Below are positions 1-10,208 of a stretch of 64,000 nt of DNA, in pieces. Position 1 is the first letter of the stretch. The number at the start of each line of letters is the position of its first letter. The notes under the pieces were generated by a model that was not told the origin of the DNA, did not search any database, and worked only from the letters and a program-made list of their open reading frames with translations. The stretch comes from Thiohalomonas denitrificans (lineage in GTDB: Bacteria; Pseudomonadota; Gammaproteobacteria; Thiohalomonadales; Thiohalomonadaceae), in the NCBI GenBank assembly GCA_020725115.1, contig DYFR01000014.1:23466-87465 (forward strand), written 5' to 3'. Position numbers and translations under genes: made by a program.

Positions 1-1
1 C

Positions 2-1579
<1,578 letters not shown>

Positions 1580-1784
1580 GAACAGCAATTTTTCGCAATT
1601 TTTGACGGTACTTCGGCCGAAGTTGCCGCCGACTTGCTGTCAATGCCCGGTTCGGGTGTTCATCGGCCGCAAGTCCGGCCATCCCCCCTGTTCTGAGTGA
1701 TGTGCGTCCCTTTTGTTTGAGGCGGGGAGGGGCTATGCGTAGAATGAGGCCCGTTTTTGTCCGCTGATTTTCCTACTTGCAGAG

Positions 1785-3701
1785 ATGGCCATGGAACAGA
1801 TACTTGAGATTCGCGACGGTTGCAGTACCCCTGAGCAGTTGCTGAAGAGTCGCGCCTTCTCGCGCTATCTGAACATCTATAAAAAGGCCTTCGTCGATGA
1901 GCTGGGGGCGCGCGAGGGGCGGCAGCGTCCGGAGGCGCAGCATCGTGCGGCGATGTTCAAGGATCTGTCGGCGCGCGAGGTGCTGGCGATTCTGCAGGGG
2001 CCGATGCCGTCCACCGAAGAGGGTGTGGAACGGGCGCGGGCGGTGGTGCGTTTTCTCGATGGCGCCTTTCACCATTACCGCGCCAGCGGCTACAAGCGCC
2101 TGGTGCGGCTGCAAAATGATGTGGTTTCCACCGGCGAGGAGACACCGGATACGGTGAAGGACAAGGTGACGGCCAAGGCGCGCAGCCTGGCGGATCTGAT
2201 CCTGGAGACGCGCCGCGACCTGCTGGCCAGGGTGGATCTGGAACACGGCGTGCGTCGCACGCCCGGCCTAGACCCGTCGCCCAATGTGACCGCGGGCGAA
2301 ATCTCCGGTCACTACCTCAATCTGCCGGGCGACTATGTGGCGCTGTCTCATGTGCCGCTCACCATCGCCGCCGACATTCTCACGGGCGTCGATTATTCGA
2401 CCCCGTCCAACAAGCGCGCCAAGCCGTTTTACGAGCTCGACCACAACCCCTTCGACAGCGACAGGTTCGCGCCGGATGAGTGGGTGTCGGTGCCGTTACA
2501 GGTGGGCAGCTCGCTGATCGTTGCCTATCTGCACAAATCGCGCGGCAGTATCGAGATGGAGCCGGGCCTGCTCAATCTGTTTCCCTTTGCGCACATCGCC
2601 GACATCCAGGCGGGGCGGCGCCCGGACGGCATCTTCATCTTCTGCGACCCCAACGCCGACGCCGGCGATCTCGGTTACTGGTGGGATGCGGCCAATGAGG
2701 TGCTGGTGGGGATGGTGCCGAATCGTGACGAGCTGAAGTACTTCGGTTACTGCAAGAAACCGATTCTGACCCTGCACAACGTGCTCGCCATCCGCAAGGG
2801 CGAGATCCCGCTGCACTGCGGTTGCACGCGCTATCTGGTGCGCTTCGACAATAACGAGCCGTATATCACCGAGATGCGCGTGAAGGCCGATGACATGGGC
2901 CGCGTGGTGCTCACGCGCGGCGGCGATGGCCTGGTTCGGCCGATCTTCTTCGGCACCGAGACCGGCGCCTTTGCCTGCCTCGACGGTTTCAGCGAGCAGG
3001 CGAAGATCCAGATGCTCGGCCGTGAGGTGGGCTACAACAAGGACACCGGCTCCAATGCGCGGCAGATTGTGCCGGTCACCGACGATAGCGAGGTGTTCCG
3101 CGGCGACGTGCTCGACGTGTTGCTGTACATGAACAACTTCGATCTGATCCCGCAGGGCAGCAGCACCATCGACATCGACATGAGCGTGGAGCAGGCCATC
3201 GAGCATTTCCGTCTCGGCGAGCGCGTGGCGGCCGGTTCCACCTCCACCCATCGCGGTGCCAAGGAGTCGAGTTACTGGGCCAATCCCTTCCCGCTGCTCA
3301 AGGACAACGACGGCACCATCCTGCATCCCGATCTGCACGACAAGTTCTCCATCACCGAGGCGGGTTTCATCGGCGATCTGAAGGCGCTGATGGCACGCGG
3401 CGAGATCAAGGTGGGCGTTGCCCACAGTCAGTTGATGGCCGGCGTCTACAGCGGCAACAGCGATGACGATCTGGTGCGCTGTGGCTACGCCAATCGCCAT
3501 GAGGTGGAAATGAAGGCCCCCGAACGTCTGGGTGAGGATCTGATCGAGCTGATCAAGGCGCGTGCCCAGGCAAAGCGCGAACGCCTGGGCGGCAGTGTCG
3601 CCGAGGTGAGCATCACCGTGGCGCTGGTGGGCGACAGCCGCACCGGTAAATCTGAAACAGCGGAAAAGATGGAGGGGATCCTCTCTCTCTATCTGGTTTG
3701 A
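1785..3701 (+). CDS. uncharacterised 638-aa protein ending just after an HPr-kinase-like P-loop
   Basis: I do not recognise the family. The protein is soluble-looking, with no signal peptide or membrane segment. Its clearest motif is a Walker A, GDSRTGKSETAEKM, starting near residue 616. This matches the HPr kinase/phosphorylase and PEP-carboxykinase style GxSxxGKSETA. Only about nine residues follow it, so the rest of a nucleotide-binding domain is missing. Other dense segments are YFGYCKKPILTLHNVLAIRK, IPLHCGCTRYLVRF and EVFRGDVLDVLLYMNN. The stop at 3699-3701 comes right after a short CT repeat (3681-3690). One extra CT unit would move reading into a frame open for about 30 more residues. 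Start 1785 is ATG; ATG at 1791 is also possible. It may be a truncated kinase-like gene; function unknown. Confidence 0.75.
   Translation: MAMEQILEIRDGCSTPEQLLKSRAFSRYLNIYKKAFVDELGAREGRQRPEAQHRAAMFKDLSAREVLAILQGPMPSTEEGVERARAVVRFLDGAFHHYRASGYKRLVRLQNDVVSTGEETPDTVKDKVTAKARSLADLILETRRDLLARVDLEHGVRRTPGLDPSPNVTAGEISGHYLNLPGDYVALSHVPLTIAADILTGVDYSTPSNKRAKPFYELDHNPFDSDRFAPDEWVSVPLQVGSSLIVAYLHKSRGSIEMEPGLLNLFPFAHIADIQAGRRPDGIFIFCDPNADAGDLGYWWDAANEVLVGMVPNRDELKYFGYCKKPILTLHNVLAIRKGEIPLHCGCTRYLVRFDNNEPYITEMRVKADDMGRVVLTRGGDGLVRPIFFGTETGAFACLDGFSEQAKIQMLGREVGYNKDTGSNARQIVPVTDDSEVFRGDVLDVLLYMNNFDLIPQGSSTIDIDMSVEQAIEHFRLGERVAAGSTSTHRGAKESSYWANPFPLLKDNDGTILHPDLHDKFSITEAGFIGDLKALMARGEIKVGVAHSQLMAGVYSGNSDDDLVRCGYANRHEVEMKAPERLGEDLIELIKARAQAKRERLGGSVAEVSITVALVGDSRTGKSETAEKMEGILSLYLV
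3681..3690 (+). repeat. (CT)5 dinucleotide run at the 3' end of the P-loop gene
   Basis: Five CT units lie about ten bases before the stop codon of the 638-aa gene. Gain of one unit would shift translation into a frame that stays open to about 3793. Such runs can slip during replication, so this is either the scar of a frameshift or chance. Confidence 0.5.
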
Positions 3702-3831
3702 TGGTGACCGGTTCCCGCTGCAGGATGCCCTGCCCACACCACGCACGGTGGTGATGCTTGCCGTTGTTCTGCACGCCGGCGTGCTACGCTAACGGGCAGC
3801 CTTTTCGGATCACGCACTTCAGAGTCCAGCC

Positions 3832-4377
3832 ATGGCGCTTACCGCAACCATCTTCAAGACCGAGCTGCAGATCGCGGACATGGATCGCGGTTACTACGCC
3901 GACCACATCCTGACCCTGGCACGTCATCCGTCGGAAACCGACGAGCGCATGATGGTGCGCCTGCTGGCCTTCGCCCTCCATGCGGGCGAGGCCCTGCAAT
4001 TCACCAGAGGGGTGTGCGCCGACGACGAGCCGCAGTTGTGGGAACGCAGCCTGAGCGACGAAATCCTGCTGTGGATCGAGGTGGGCATGCCCGATGAGCG
4101 ACGCCTGCGCAAGGCCTGCAACCGCGCGCGCCAGGTGGTGTTGTATGCCTATGGTGGCCGCACCGCAGAACAGTGGTGGGAGCGCACCGCGCCGGAGTTG
4201 CGGCGCTTCGACAATCTGCAGGTGTTCAATCTGCCGCAGGAAGCGACGCGGGCGCTGGCCGGGCTGGTGAACCGCAGCATGCAGTTGCAGTGCACCGTGC
4301 AGGAGGGGCAGGTGTGGCTCGGCAATGCGGATGCGACGGTGTTGATTGAGCCGCAGCGCTGGCTGGGAGAGGCCTAG
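3832..4377 (+). CDS. yaeQ: YaeQ family protein
   Basis: This 181-residue protein has the family length and the typical start [20 protein letters not shown], followed by [20 protein letters not shown] and [11 protein letters not shown]. YaeQ proteins have a PD-(D/E)XK nuclease-like fold; their biochemical role is unresolved. The gene is followed two bases later by arfB, so the two are probably co-transcribed. There is no signal peptide. ATG at 3832 is the only sensible start. Confidence 0.93.
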   Translation: MALTATIFKTELQIADMDRGYYADHILTLARHPSETDERMMVRLLAFALHAGEALQFTRGVCADDEPQLWERSLSDEILLWIEVGMPDERRLRKACNRARQVVLYAYGGRTAEQWWERTAPELRRFDNLQVFNLPQEATRALAGLVNRSMQLQCTVQEGQVWLGNADATVLIEPQRWLGEA

Positions 4378-4379
4378 GC

Positions 4380-4793
4380 GTGCTGTCGATCTCGCGCCAG
4401 GTGGAGATCCCGGACAATGAGATCGAGCTCAGTGCCATCCGCGCCCAGGGGGCAGGCGGGCAAAACGTCAACAAGGTGTCGAGTGCGGTGCATCTGCGCT
4501 TTGATATCCGCGCCTCGTCGTTGCCGGAGTTCTACAAGGAGCGCCTGCTGGCATTGAGCGATCAGCGCATCAGTGCCGACGGCGTGGTGGTGATCAAGTC
4601 GCAGGAGCACCGCAGTCTGGAAAAGAATCGCGAGGCGGCGCTGGCGCGGCTGCAGACGCTGATCCGTGAGGCCGGTGTGGTGCAGAAAAAACGCCGTCCC
4701 ACCAGGCCGACGCGCGGTTCGCAGCAGCGGCGCGTCGATGAAAAGAAACTGCGCGGGCGCGACAAGGCGTTGCGCCGGCCGGTGGTGGACTGA
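4380..4793 (+). CDS. arfB: alternative ribosome-rescue factor B (peptidyl-tRNA hydrolase)
   Basis: ArfB (YaeJ) enters ribosomes stalled on truncated mRNA and hydrolyses the peptidyl-tRNA. The protein has the catalytic GGQ at residues 26-28 within [20 protein letters not shown]. It also has a basic C-terminal tail ([20 protein letters not shown] region), which in the family occupies the empty mRNA channel. At 137 aa it has the expected length. The start is GTG at 4380, two bases after the yaeQ stop, with GGAGAGG in the end of yaeQ as ribosome binding site; translation is probably coupled. Confidence 0.95.
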   Translation: MLSISRQVEIPDNEIELSAIRAQGAGGQNVNKVSSAVHLRFDIRASSLPEFYKERLLALSDQRISADGVVVIKSQEHRSLEKNREAALARLQTLIREAGVVQKKRRPTRPTRGSQQRRVDEKKLRGRDKALRRPVVD

Positions 4794-4853
4794 ACGCGTG
4801 CCCGTCGGGTTACGCTGCGCCAATCCGATCTGCATGTGTTGCATGGAGGTGTC

Positions 4854-5357
4854 ATGAGCCGCTTCGCCGCCATCGACTTCGAGACCGCCAGCCACGGCAG
4901 GGACAGTGCCTGTGCGCTGGGTGTGGTGGTGGTTGAGGACGGTCGGATCGTGCAGGCGTTGTATGAGCTGATCCGCCCGCCGGCGCGGCAGTTTTCCTTT
5001 ACGCATATCCATGGCTTGACGTGGGCCGACGTGAAGGATGCGCCGTCCTTCGATGCGGTGTGGGCCGCCATGGCGCCCGTGCTGGCGGGGGTCGAGTTTC
5101 TGGCGGCGCACAACGCGCCGTTCGACAAGGGCGTACTTGGCGCCTGTTGCGCCACCTATGGGCTGACGGTTCCGGCGCAGCCCTTTGTCTGTACCGTGCG
5201 CCTGGCGCGGGCGCAGTGGGACATACACCCGACCCGGCTGCCCGATGTGTGCCGCCATCTTGGTATCGAGCTGCGCCACCATCAGGCGGATTCGGATGCA
5301 GAGGCCTGTGCGCGCATCGTCATCGCGGCGGAGCAGGCGGGTTGGCGCCACCGCTGA
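4854..5357 (+). CDS. DEDDh-type 3'-5' exonuclease (DnaQ/epsilon-like)
   Basis: A 167-residue stand-alone exonuclease domain. Exo I is AAIDFET (D8, E10), Exo II is in FLAAHNAPFDKGVL, and Exo III is HHQADSDAEA with the His-x4-Asp spacing of the DEDDh class. It resembles the proofreading subunit of DNA polymerase III but lacks the C-terminal alpha-binding part, so it is more likely a repair or nucleic-acid turnover nuclease. The start is ATG 4854 because GGAGGT lies just upstream; an in-frame ATG at 4836 has no such site. It follows arfB after 60 bases. Confidence 0.9.
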   Translation: MSRFAAIDFETASHGRDSACALGVVVVEDGRIVQALYELIRPPARQFSFTHIHGLTWADVKDAPSFDAVWAAMAPVLAGVEFLAAHNAPFDKGVLGACCATYGLTVPAQPFVCTVRLARAQWDIHPTRLPDVCRHLGIELRHHQADSDAEACARIVIAAEQAGWRHR

Positions 5358-5435
5358 ATCAAGTATTCCGCATGGACATCCGCCTCATGCCTGGCGAAAC
5401 ACTTCTTTGGCGCCGACGCGGACTCCTGCGGGTGT

Positions 5436-6650
5436 TCAGGCGCCGATGATGCGGTCGTAGATGAGGTAGCCGGCGACGTAGGTGCCAATGGAGGAGCCGA
5501 AACCGGCGAGGAAGAATACCAGCAGGGTGCGCGAGACGCGGTTCTTCCACCAGCCACGCCAGTGGGTGACGTCATGGCGCAGGTTGTTGAAGTCGGCCAC
5601 GCGCGGTTTTCTGAAATACAGCTCCACCGCGCCGGCCACCATGCTGGCACCGATCATCGGGTTGAGCGAGGTCCACGGTGCGGCGAGAAAGGCCGCCAGG
5701 ATAGTGGCCGGATGGCCGCCTGCAATGAGTGCGCCGAGCGCCGACAGCGTGCCGTTGATCAGGATCCAGTCCCATAGCATGGTCATGCCCAGCTCGGGGC
5801 TGCGGCTGAAGCCGATGACGAAGCCGAGCAGGATCACGGCAACGATCAGCCAGGGAATGAGTTTGGGCCAGCGTGCCGGCTGTGGGCGCGCCTCCAGCCG
5901 CTGCACCGCCGCTTGTGGCTGGGTGCAGGCAGTTTCGTTTTCCAGATGTGCGGCGATGCCCTTGAGATGGCCTGCGCCGATCACGACGAGGATATTCCGG
6001 TGGCCGCTGGCCTGAGCCTCCTCGCACAGCCGCGCCGCCATGTACTCGTCGCGTTCGGCGATGAGCGGTTCATACAGCACGGTGCTGCGGTCGGCGAACT
6101 CGGCAAAGGTGGTTTCGAGGAGGTCACCCTGCTTGAGATTCTCGATCTCCTGTTCGCTCACCTGCTCGCGTGACAGCACGCTGCCCAGCAGGCCGCCGAC
6201 GATGCCGAGGCGTTGCCACCACGGCACGTTGTGATAGACGCGGCGCAGGGTGATGCCGATGTCGCGGTCGATGAGCAGCACCGGCAGGCCGCGCGCCAGA
6301 GCGCCTTCCATGGCCGCTTGCATTTCCGCGCCGGGCCGGATGTCGAACTGCTCGGCGAGGCGCTGCTGGTAGGCGCCCAGGGCCAGGCTGGCCGCCATCA
6401 TGGTGGTGCGGCCCTGGCGGAACACCTGGTACAGATCGGTCTGGCCCCACACATCCGGATTGACCAGTGCCTGATGCCGTGCCGGACACAGCTCGATGGC
6501 CACCGCGTCGAAATGCGCGCCCTCCAGCAGCGTCAGCACATCTTCGGCGCTGGAGCGCGAAACATGGGCGGTGCCGAGCAGGGTGTAGGTGGTGTCGCCA
6601 CGGGTGATGCTGCGCAGGGGGCCGCTGGTGCGGATCGTTTCTTCGGACAT
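5436..6650 (-). CDS. TraB/PrgY-family membrane protein
   Basis: The N-terminal TraB domain carries the two family signatures, TLLGTAHVSRSSAEDVL near residue 25 and VVIGAGHLKGIAAHLE near residue 220, plus IELCPARHQAL and LIDRDIGITLRR. About five hydrophobic segments follow in the C-terminal half (LIPWLIVAVILLGFVIGF, TLSALGALIAGGHPATILAA, LLVFFLAGFGSSIGTYVAGY). Enterococcal PrgY/TraB dampens peptide pheromone signalling; proteobacterial homologues have no settled role, although the fold resembles Tiki/GumN-type metalloprotease-like proteins. It is transcribed divergently from the YugP-like gene across a repeat-containing gap. Confidence 0.9.
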   Translation of the reverse strand: MSEETIRTSGPLRSITRGDTTYTLLGTAHVSRSSAEDVLTLLEGAHFDAVAIELCPARHQALVNPDVWGQTDLYQVFRQGRTTMMAASLALGAYQQRLAEQFDIRPGAEMQAAMEGALARGLPVLLIDRDIGITLRRVYHNVPWWQRLGIVGGLLGSVLSREQVSEQEIENLKQGDLLETTFAEFADRSTVLYEPLIAERDEYMAARLCEEAQASGHRNILVVIGAGHLKGIAAHLENETACTQPQAAVQRLEARPQPARWPKLIPWLIVAVILLGFVIGFSRSPELGMTMLWDWILINGTLSALGALIAGGHPATILAAFLAAPWTSLNPMIGASMVAGAVELYFRKPRVADFNNLRHDVTHWRGWWKNRVSRTLLVFFLAGFGSSIGTYVAGYLIYDRIIGA

Positions 6651-6694
6651 GAATAGAGTTCGTTGGCGATGGAAGGGGGGATTATCCCCGCAAG

Positions 6695-6806
6695 GGAGGT
6701 AAATTCAAAATCCAGGATTCAAGATTGAAAACTCGCGTGGCCGCGTTCATGCTGTTTTTGAATTTTGAATTTTGAATTTTGAATTTTGAATTTTGAATTT
6801 TGAATT
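6695..6806. repeat. heptamer-arm inverted repeat, copy 1 (TTTTGAA type)
   Basis: The right arm is seven perfect tandem copies of TTTTGAA (6756-6804). The left arm (about 6697-6732) has degenerate inverted units such as GATTCAA and GATTGAA. Between them lies a core ending in TTCATGCTGTTTT, also seen at 13.2 and 49.4 kb. It lies between two divergent genes and reaches to within about 15 bases of the downstream start codon. Confidence 0.8.
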
Positions 6807-6818
6807 TGAGTGCAAGCC

Positions 6819-7499
6819 ATGCTCCTCGCCATCATCGGCCTCCTGATCCTCGCCCTGACCCTGCTGCCTGCGCTGTGGGCGAAGGCCGTGCTGCGCCGTT
6901 ACAGCGGTGTGCGCAGCGATTATCCCGGCAGCGGCGGCGAGCTGGCGCGCCATCTGCTCGATCGCCACGGCCTGCAACAGGTGGCGGTGGAAACCACGGA
7001 GCAGGGCGACCATTATGACCCGCTGGCCAAGGTGGTGCGGCTGGCGCCGGAGCATTACAACGGCCGTTCGCTTACCGCCGTGACGGTGGCGGCCCATGAA
7101 GTGGGTCATGCGCTGCAGGATCATGCCGGCTATGCGCCGCTGGCCTGGCGCACACGCCTGGTGCGCCTGGCCCAGGGGGCGGAGAAGGCCGGTGCGGTAC
7201 TGATGCTGGCGCTGCCGGTGCTCACCGTGCTGACGCGCGCACCGTCTGCCGGTCTGGTGGTGCTGCTGGCCGGTCTGGCCAGTTTCGGTACCGCCATCCT
7301 GGTGCACCTGGTCACCCTGCCGGTGGAACTGGACGCCAGTTACCGTCGCGCCCTGCCGCTGCTGGCCTCAGGCTATCTGCCGCGCAACGACCTGCGCCCG
7401 GCACGGCAGATCCTCACCGCCTGCGCCTTCACCTACGTCGCTGCCTCGCTGTTCAGCGTGCTCAACCTGTGGCGCTGGCTGGCAATCCTGCGGCGCTGA
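6819..7499 (+). CDS. YugP-like membrane zinc metallopeptidase
   Basis: A 226-residue neutral zinc metallopeptidase of the YugP type. It has an N-terminal membrane segment (MLLAIIGLLILALTLLPALW), the zinc-binding HEVGH motif at residues 93-97 in TVAAHEVGHALQDHAGY, and further hydrophobic stretches after residue 120. The segment DHYDPLAKVVRLAPEHYNGRS before the motif is typical of the family. The substrate is unknown; the active site is expected at the membrane. ATG 6819 is preferred over the in-frame GTG at 6810, which lies at the edge of the heptamer repeat. No strong ribosome binding site is visible because the repeat occupies the leader. Confidence 0.88.
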   Translation: MLLAIIGLLILALTLLPALWAKAVLRRYSGVRSDYPGSGGELARHLLDRHGLQQVAVETTEQGDHYDPLAKVVRLAPEHYNGRSLTAVTVAAHEVGHALQDHAGYAPLAWRTRLVRLAQGAEKAGAVLMLALPVLTVLTRAPSAGLVVLLAGLASFGTAILVHLVTLPVELDASYRRALPLLASGYLPRNDLRPARQILTACAFTYVAASLFSVLNLWRWLAILRR

Positions 7500-7514
7500 T
7501 CTCTCGATGGTTTT

Positions 7515-7587
7515 GCAGGAGCCCACTCCGTGGGCGAACACGGCGCATGGCCTGGGCGTCTGTTCGCCGAGGGGACCCGGCTCCTGC
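7515..7587. repeat. imperfect palindrome with GCAGGAGCC / GGCTCCTGC ends
   Basis: Outer arms GCAGGAGCC (7515-7523) and GGCTCCTGC (7579-7587) pair, and inner GGCGAACA (7533-7540) pairs with TGTTCGCC (7561-7568). It fills the gap between the convergent YugP-like and TPR genes. The shape is like REP elements of other gammaproteobacteria and may act as a bidirectional 3'-end hairpin. Confidence 0.6.
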
Positions 7588-7597
7588 GACGGAAGAA

Positions 7598-7915
7598 TTA
7601 CGCGCGGGGCGTTTGCAGTCGCTTGAGAAACACCCGCATCTCCTTCGCCGCCTGGATATCGCCCTTTTCCTGCGCAATGCGTATGCCTTCCTCGTAGGCG
7701 GCGACGGCCTCGTCGTTGCGGTCGGCCGCCGCCAGGGCCTTGCCGAGCAGCTTGTGGCTGGCGGAATGGGCTGGGTCGTGACGCAGGGCGGCGCGCAGAT
7801 GGTCGACGGCACGGTCGTAGTCATCCTGCTTGAGATACGCGCTGCCGAGGCCGAAGCGCAACATCAGGTTGTCCTGGCCGGCGGCGAGCAGTTTTTCCAG
7901 TACGGTGATGTCCAT
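7598..7915 (-). CDS. tetratricopeptide-repeat protein
   Basis: A 105-residue soluble protein with two to three TPR helix pairs (GLGSAYLKQDDYDRAVDHLR, GKALAAADRNDEAVAAYEEG, AQEKGDIQAAKEMRVFLKRL). It is probably a small protein-protein interaction module with unknown partner. The start is ATG 7915, giving MDITVLEKLL; an upstream extension to 8053 is open but low in coding character and overlaps a repeat. It is convergent with the YugP-like gene and lies downstream of the methyltransferase on the same strand, with a repeat between them. Confidence 0.8.
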   Translation of the reverse strand: MDITVLEKLLAAGQDNLMLRFGLGSAYLKQDDYDRAVDHLRAALRHDPAHSASHKLLGKALAAADRNDEAVAAYEEGIRIAQEKGDIQAAKEMRVFLKRLQTPRA

Positions 7916-7975
7916 GTGCAGGAGATGGGGCCTGTCGGTTGCCGCGGCAAGGTACGGCAAGACCCTATTGGCGCG

Positions 7976-8082
7976 GAGACGCAGAGTTGGCGGGGCGGGT
8001 GCATCATCGGCCCCCAACGATGCCGCCCAGCCGCACGCACCAGGTGTTCGCAAAAATAATCTCCGCGTCTCTGCGACAGAGG
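7976..8082. repeat. octamer-arm palindrome copy (GCAGAGACGCAGAG family)
   Basis: The left end GCGGAGACGCAGAG (about 7976-7989) is inverted relative to the right end CTCCGCGTCTCTGCG (about 8062-8076). The ends are separated by about 70 bp. The right end lies within ten bases of the methyltransferase stop codon. This is the most diverged of the five family members in the window. Confidence 0.65.
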
Positions 8083-8086
8083 ATTT

Positions 8087-8665
8087 TCAAACCACCGGCC
8101 GCTGCGCCACCAGATACGCCTCGTTGCGCAGGCCGCGCGCGGTGTCGCCCAGCGTGTCCTCCTCGCGGTAGGCGATGACGTCCAGTTCCGCGAACAGGTG
8201 CAGCAGTTCGTTGCACGCCAGACGGAAGGCGGGATTGCCGGGGCCGTGTTCGCTCACCTGGGCGCGGGTCCAGGTCTGGTAGTAGAGCAGGCCGCCGGGC
8301 TTGAGGGCGGCGGCGATGGCCGGGCACAGGCGGCGCTCCAGATAGCGGCCGACGACGATGACGTTGAAGTGATGTTCCGGCAGGCCGTGCAGCGTCAGGT
8401 CGCGCACCTCGGCGGCGAGCGGCAGGTCGTGGCCGCGGGCGTGGGCGTTGAGCTTGTCGATGGCAACGGGGGAGATATCCCAGGCCACGGTGTCGAGGCC
8501 GCGCGCGGCGAGCAGCAGGGCATTGGCGCCGAGGCCGCAGGCGAGGTCCAGTGCCGTGCCGTGGGACGGCAGCAGGTGGGCATAGTCGCTCAGTACCTGC
8601 ACGGGGCGGCCATCGCCCACCTGGGCGTCACGATAGCGGGTGTTCCACTTGTCGGCGTCGGACAC
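8087..8665 (-). CDS. class I SAM-dependent methyltransferase (TehB-like)
   Basis: A 192-residue Rossmann methyltransferase. Motif I is ALDLACGLGANALLLAARG, motif II is TVAWDISPVAIDKL, and FNVIVVGRYLERRL and LKPGGLLYYQTWTR are the motif IV/VI segments. The N-terminal DKWNTRYRDA is characteristic of small TehB/thiopurine-type enzymes. The substrate cannot be told from sequence. The start is taken as GTG 8665, directly at the edge of a GTTTCGA repeat; the longer ORF upstream merely translates the repeat. It lies downstream of trkH on the same strand. Confidence 0.87.
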   Translation of the reverse strand: MSDADKWNTRYRDAQVGDGRPVQVLSDYAHLLPSHGTALDLACGLGANALLLAARGLDTVAWDISPVAIDKLNAHARGHDLPLAAEVRDLTLHGLPEHHFNVIVVGRYLERRLCPAIAAALKPGGLLYYQTWTRAQVSEHGPGNPAFRLACNELLHLFAELDVIAYREEDTLGDTARGLRNEAYLVAQRPVV

Positions 8666-8671
8666 TTTTTT

Positions 8672-8743
8672 AGTTTCGAGTTTCGAGTTTCGAGTTTCGA
8701 GTTTCGAGTTGAGGTTATTCGAAACCCGCAACTCGAAACGGCC
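8672..8743. repeat. heptamer-arm inverted repeat, copy 2 (GTTTCGA type)
   Basis: Five tandem GTTTCGA-type units (8672-8710) are followed by an inverted arm with TCGAAAC units (8721-8740). The spacer is very short and the core seen in the other copies is missing. It fills the gap between the trkH stop and the methyltransferase start and so forms part of the methyltransferase leader. Confidence 0.8.
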
Positions 8744-8748
8744 GTTTT

Positions 8749-10203
8749 CTATTTGCGCCAGAACGTCGGTGTGAACAGCACCAGCAGGGTAAAGATTTCC
8801 AGACGGCCAAGCAGCATGGCGACCATCAGCACCCATTTGGCGGCCGCCGGGATATCGGCATAGTTGGCACCCACATCACCCAGGCCGGGGCCGAGATTGT
8901 TGAGGCAGGCGGCGACGGCGGAGAAGGCGGTGACCTGATCCAGGCCGAACATCATCAACAGCAACATCATGAGCGTGAACACACCGACGTAGGCGGCAAA
9001 GAAACCCCACACCGCATCGATGACCCTGTCGGGCAGACACTTGTTGCCCACCTTGATGGGAATGACCGCATTGGGATGAATCAGTCGGCCGATCTCGCGC
9101 AGGCCCTGCTTCACCAGCAGCACGAAACGGATCACCTTCATGCCGCCGGCAGTGGAGTTGGCACAGCCGCCGATGAAGCTGATGAACAGCAGCATTACCG
9201 GCAGAAAGCCGGGCCAGGCATGGTATTCGGTGGTGGTGAAGCCGGTGGTGGTACCGATGGATACCGCCTGGAACATGCCGTGCAGCAGGGCATCGGCAGG
9301 GTCGCGGTAGGTGCCGCTCACATACAGGTAGGCACTGGTGATCAGCGCGGCGGAGCCGAGGATGATGGCGTAGGTGCGCGATTCGGTGTCGCGCAGATAG
9401 GGCCGTGGGCTGCGGCCGCGCCAGGCGTAGAAGTGCAGGGTGAAATTGATGCCGGCGAGAAACATGAACACGATGGCGCTCAGTTCGATCAGCGCATTGC
9501 CGTGGTAATAGCCCATGCTGGCATCGTGGGTGGAGAAGCCGCCGATGGCCACGGTGGAGAAGCTGTGGCCGATGGCATCGAACGGGGTCATGCCGGCACT
9601 CCAGTAGGCCAGGGCGCAGGCGATGGTCAGGCTGAGGTAGATGTACCACAGCGTCTTGGCGGTTTCGGTGATGCGCGGCGTGAGTTTGCTGTCCTTCATC
9701 GGCCCCGGCATCTCGGCGCGATAGAGCTGCATGCCGCCGATGCCGAGCATGGGCAGGATCGCCACCGCCAGCACGATGATGCCCATGCCGCCCAGCCATT
9801 GCAGTTGCTGGCGGTAGTAGAGGATGGAGCGCGGCAGGGCGTCGAGGCCGGTGATTACCGTGGCGCCGGTGGTGGTGAGGCCGGACATGGATTCGAATAC
9901 GGCATCGGTTACAGATAGGCCGGGATGCTCCGACAGCGCCAGCGGCAGGGCGCCGAACACGCCCAGTACGGTCCAGAACAGCACCACCACCGCAAAGCCG
10001 TCGCGCAGGCGCAGTTCGCGGCGCAGCCTGCACACCGGCAGCCACAGCACGATGCCGGTGATCAGGGTGACGGCGAAGGCGAGCAGAAAGGTGTTGTGCG
10101 CGCCATCGCCGTAACCGAGAGAAACCAGCAGCGGCGGCAAGAGGGTGCTGCTGAAGATCATCAGCAGCAGGCCGACCACACGCTGGATAACGGTGAATTG
10201 CAT
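8749..10203 (-). CDS. trkH: Trk potassium uptake system membrane subunit
   Basis: TrkH is the K+-translocating pore of the Trk system and works with the cytoplasmic regulator TrkA encoded just upstream. The 484-residue protein is membrane-spanning throughout and shows the SKT pore-loop signatures: SMSGLTTTGATVITGLD, HSFSTVAIGGFSTHDAS, SIGTTTGFTTTEY and FIGGCANSTAGGMKVIRF. The last is the characteristic fourth P-loop. The start ATG 10203 is five bases after the trkA stop, so trkAH form one unit. Confidence 0.96.
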   Translation of the reverse strand: MQFTVIQRVVGLLLMIFSSTLLPPLLVSLGYGDGAHNTFLLAFAVTLITGIVLWLPVCRLRRELRLRDGFAVVVLFWTVLGVFGALPLALSEHPGLSVTDAVFESMSGLTTTGATVITGLDALPRSILYYRQQLQWLGGMGIIVLAVAILPMLGIGGMQLYRAEMPGPMKDSKLTPRITETAKTLWYIYLSLTIACALAYWSAGMTPFDAIGHSFSTVAIGGFSTHDASMGYYHGNALIELSAIVFMFLAGINFTLHFYAWRGRSPRPYLRDTESRTYAIILGSAALITSAYLYVSGTYRDPADALLHGMFQAVSIGTTTGFTTTEYHAWPGFLPVMLLFISFIGGCANSTAGGMKVIRFVLLVKQGLREIGRLIHPNAVIPIKVGNKCLPDRVIDAVWGFFAAYVGVFTLMMLLLMMFGLDQVTAFSAVAACLNNLGPGLGDVGANYADIPAAAKWVLMVAMLLGRLEIFTLLVLFTPTFWRK

Positions 10204-10208
10204 ACGGG

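Noticed and set aside
2496..3746. 416-codon minus-strand frame opposite the P-loop gene
   Set aside because: It is antisense to a better-supported gene and has no motif.
6756..6804. CRISPR-like array from the tandem TTTTGAA units
   Set aside because: Units are 7 bp without spacers; no cas genes in the window.
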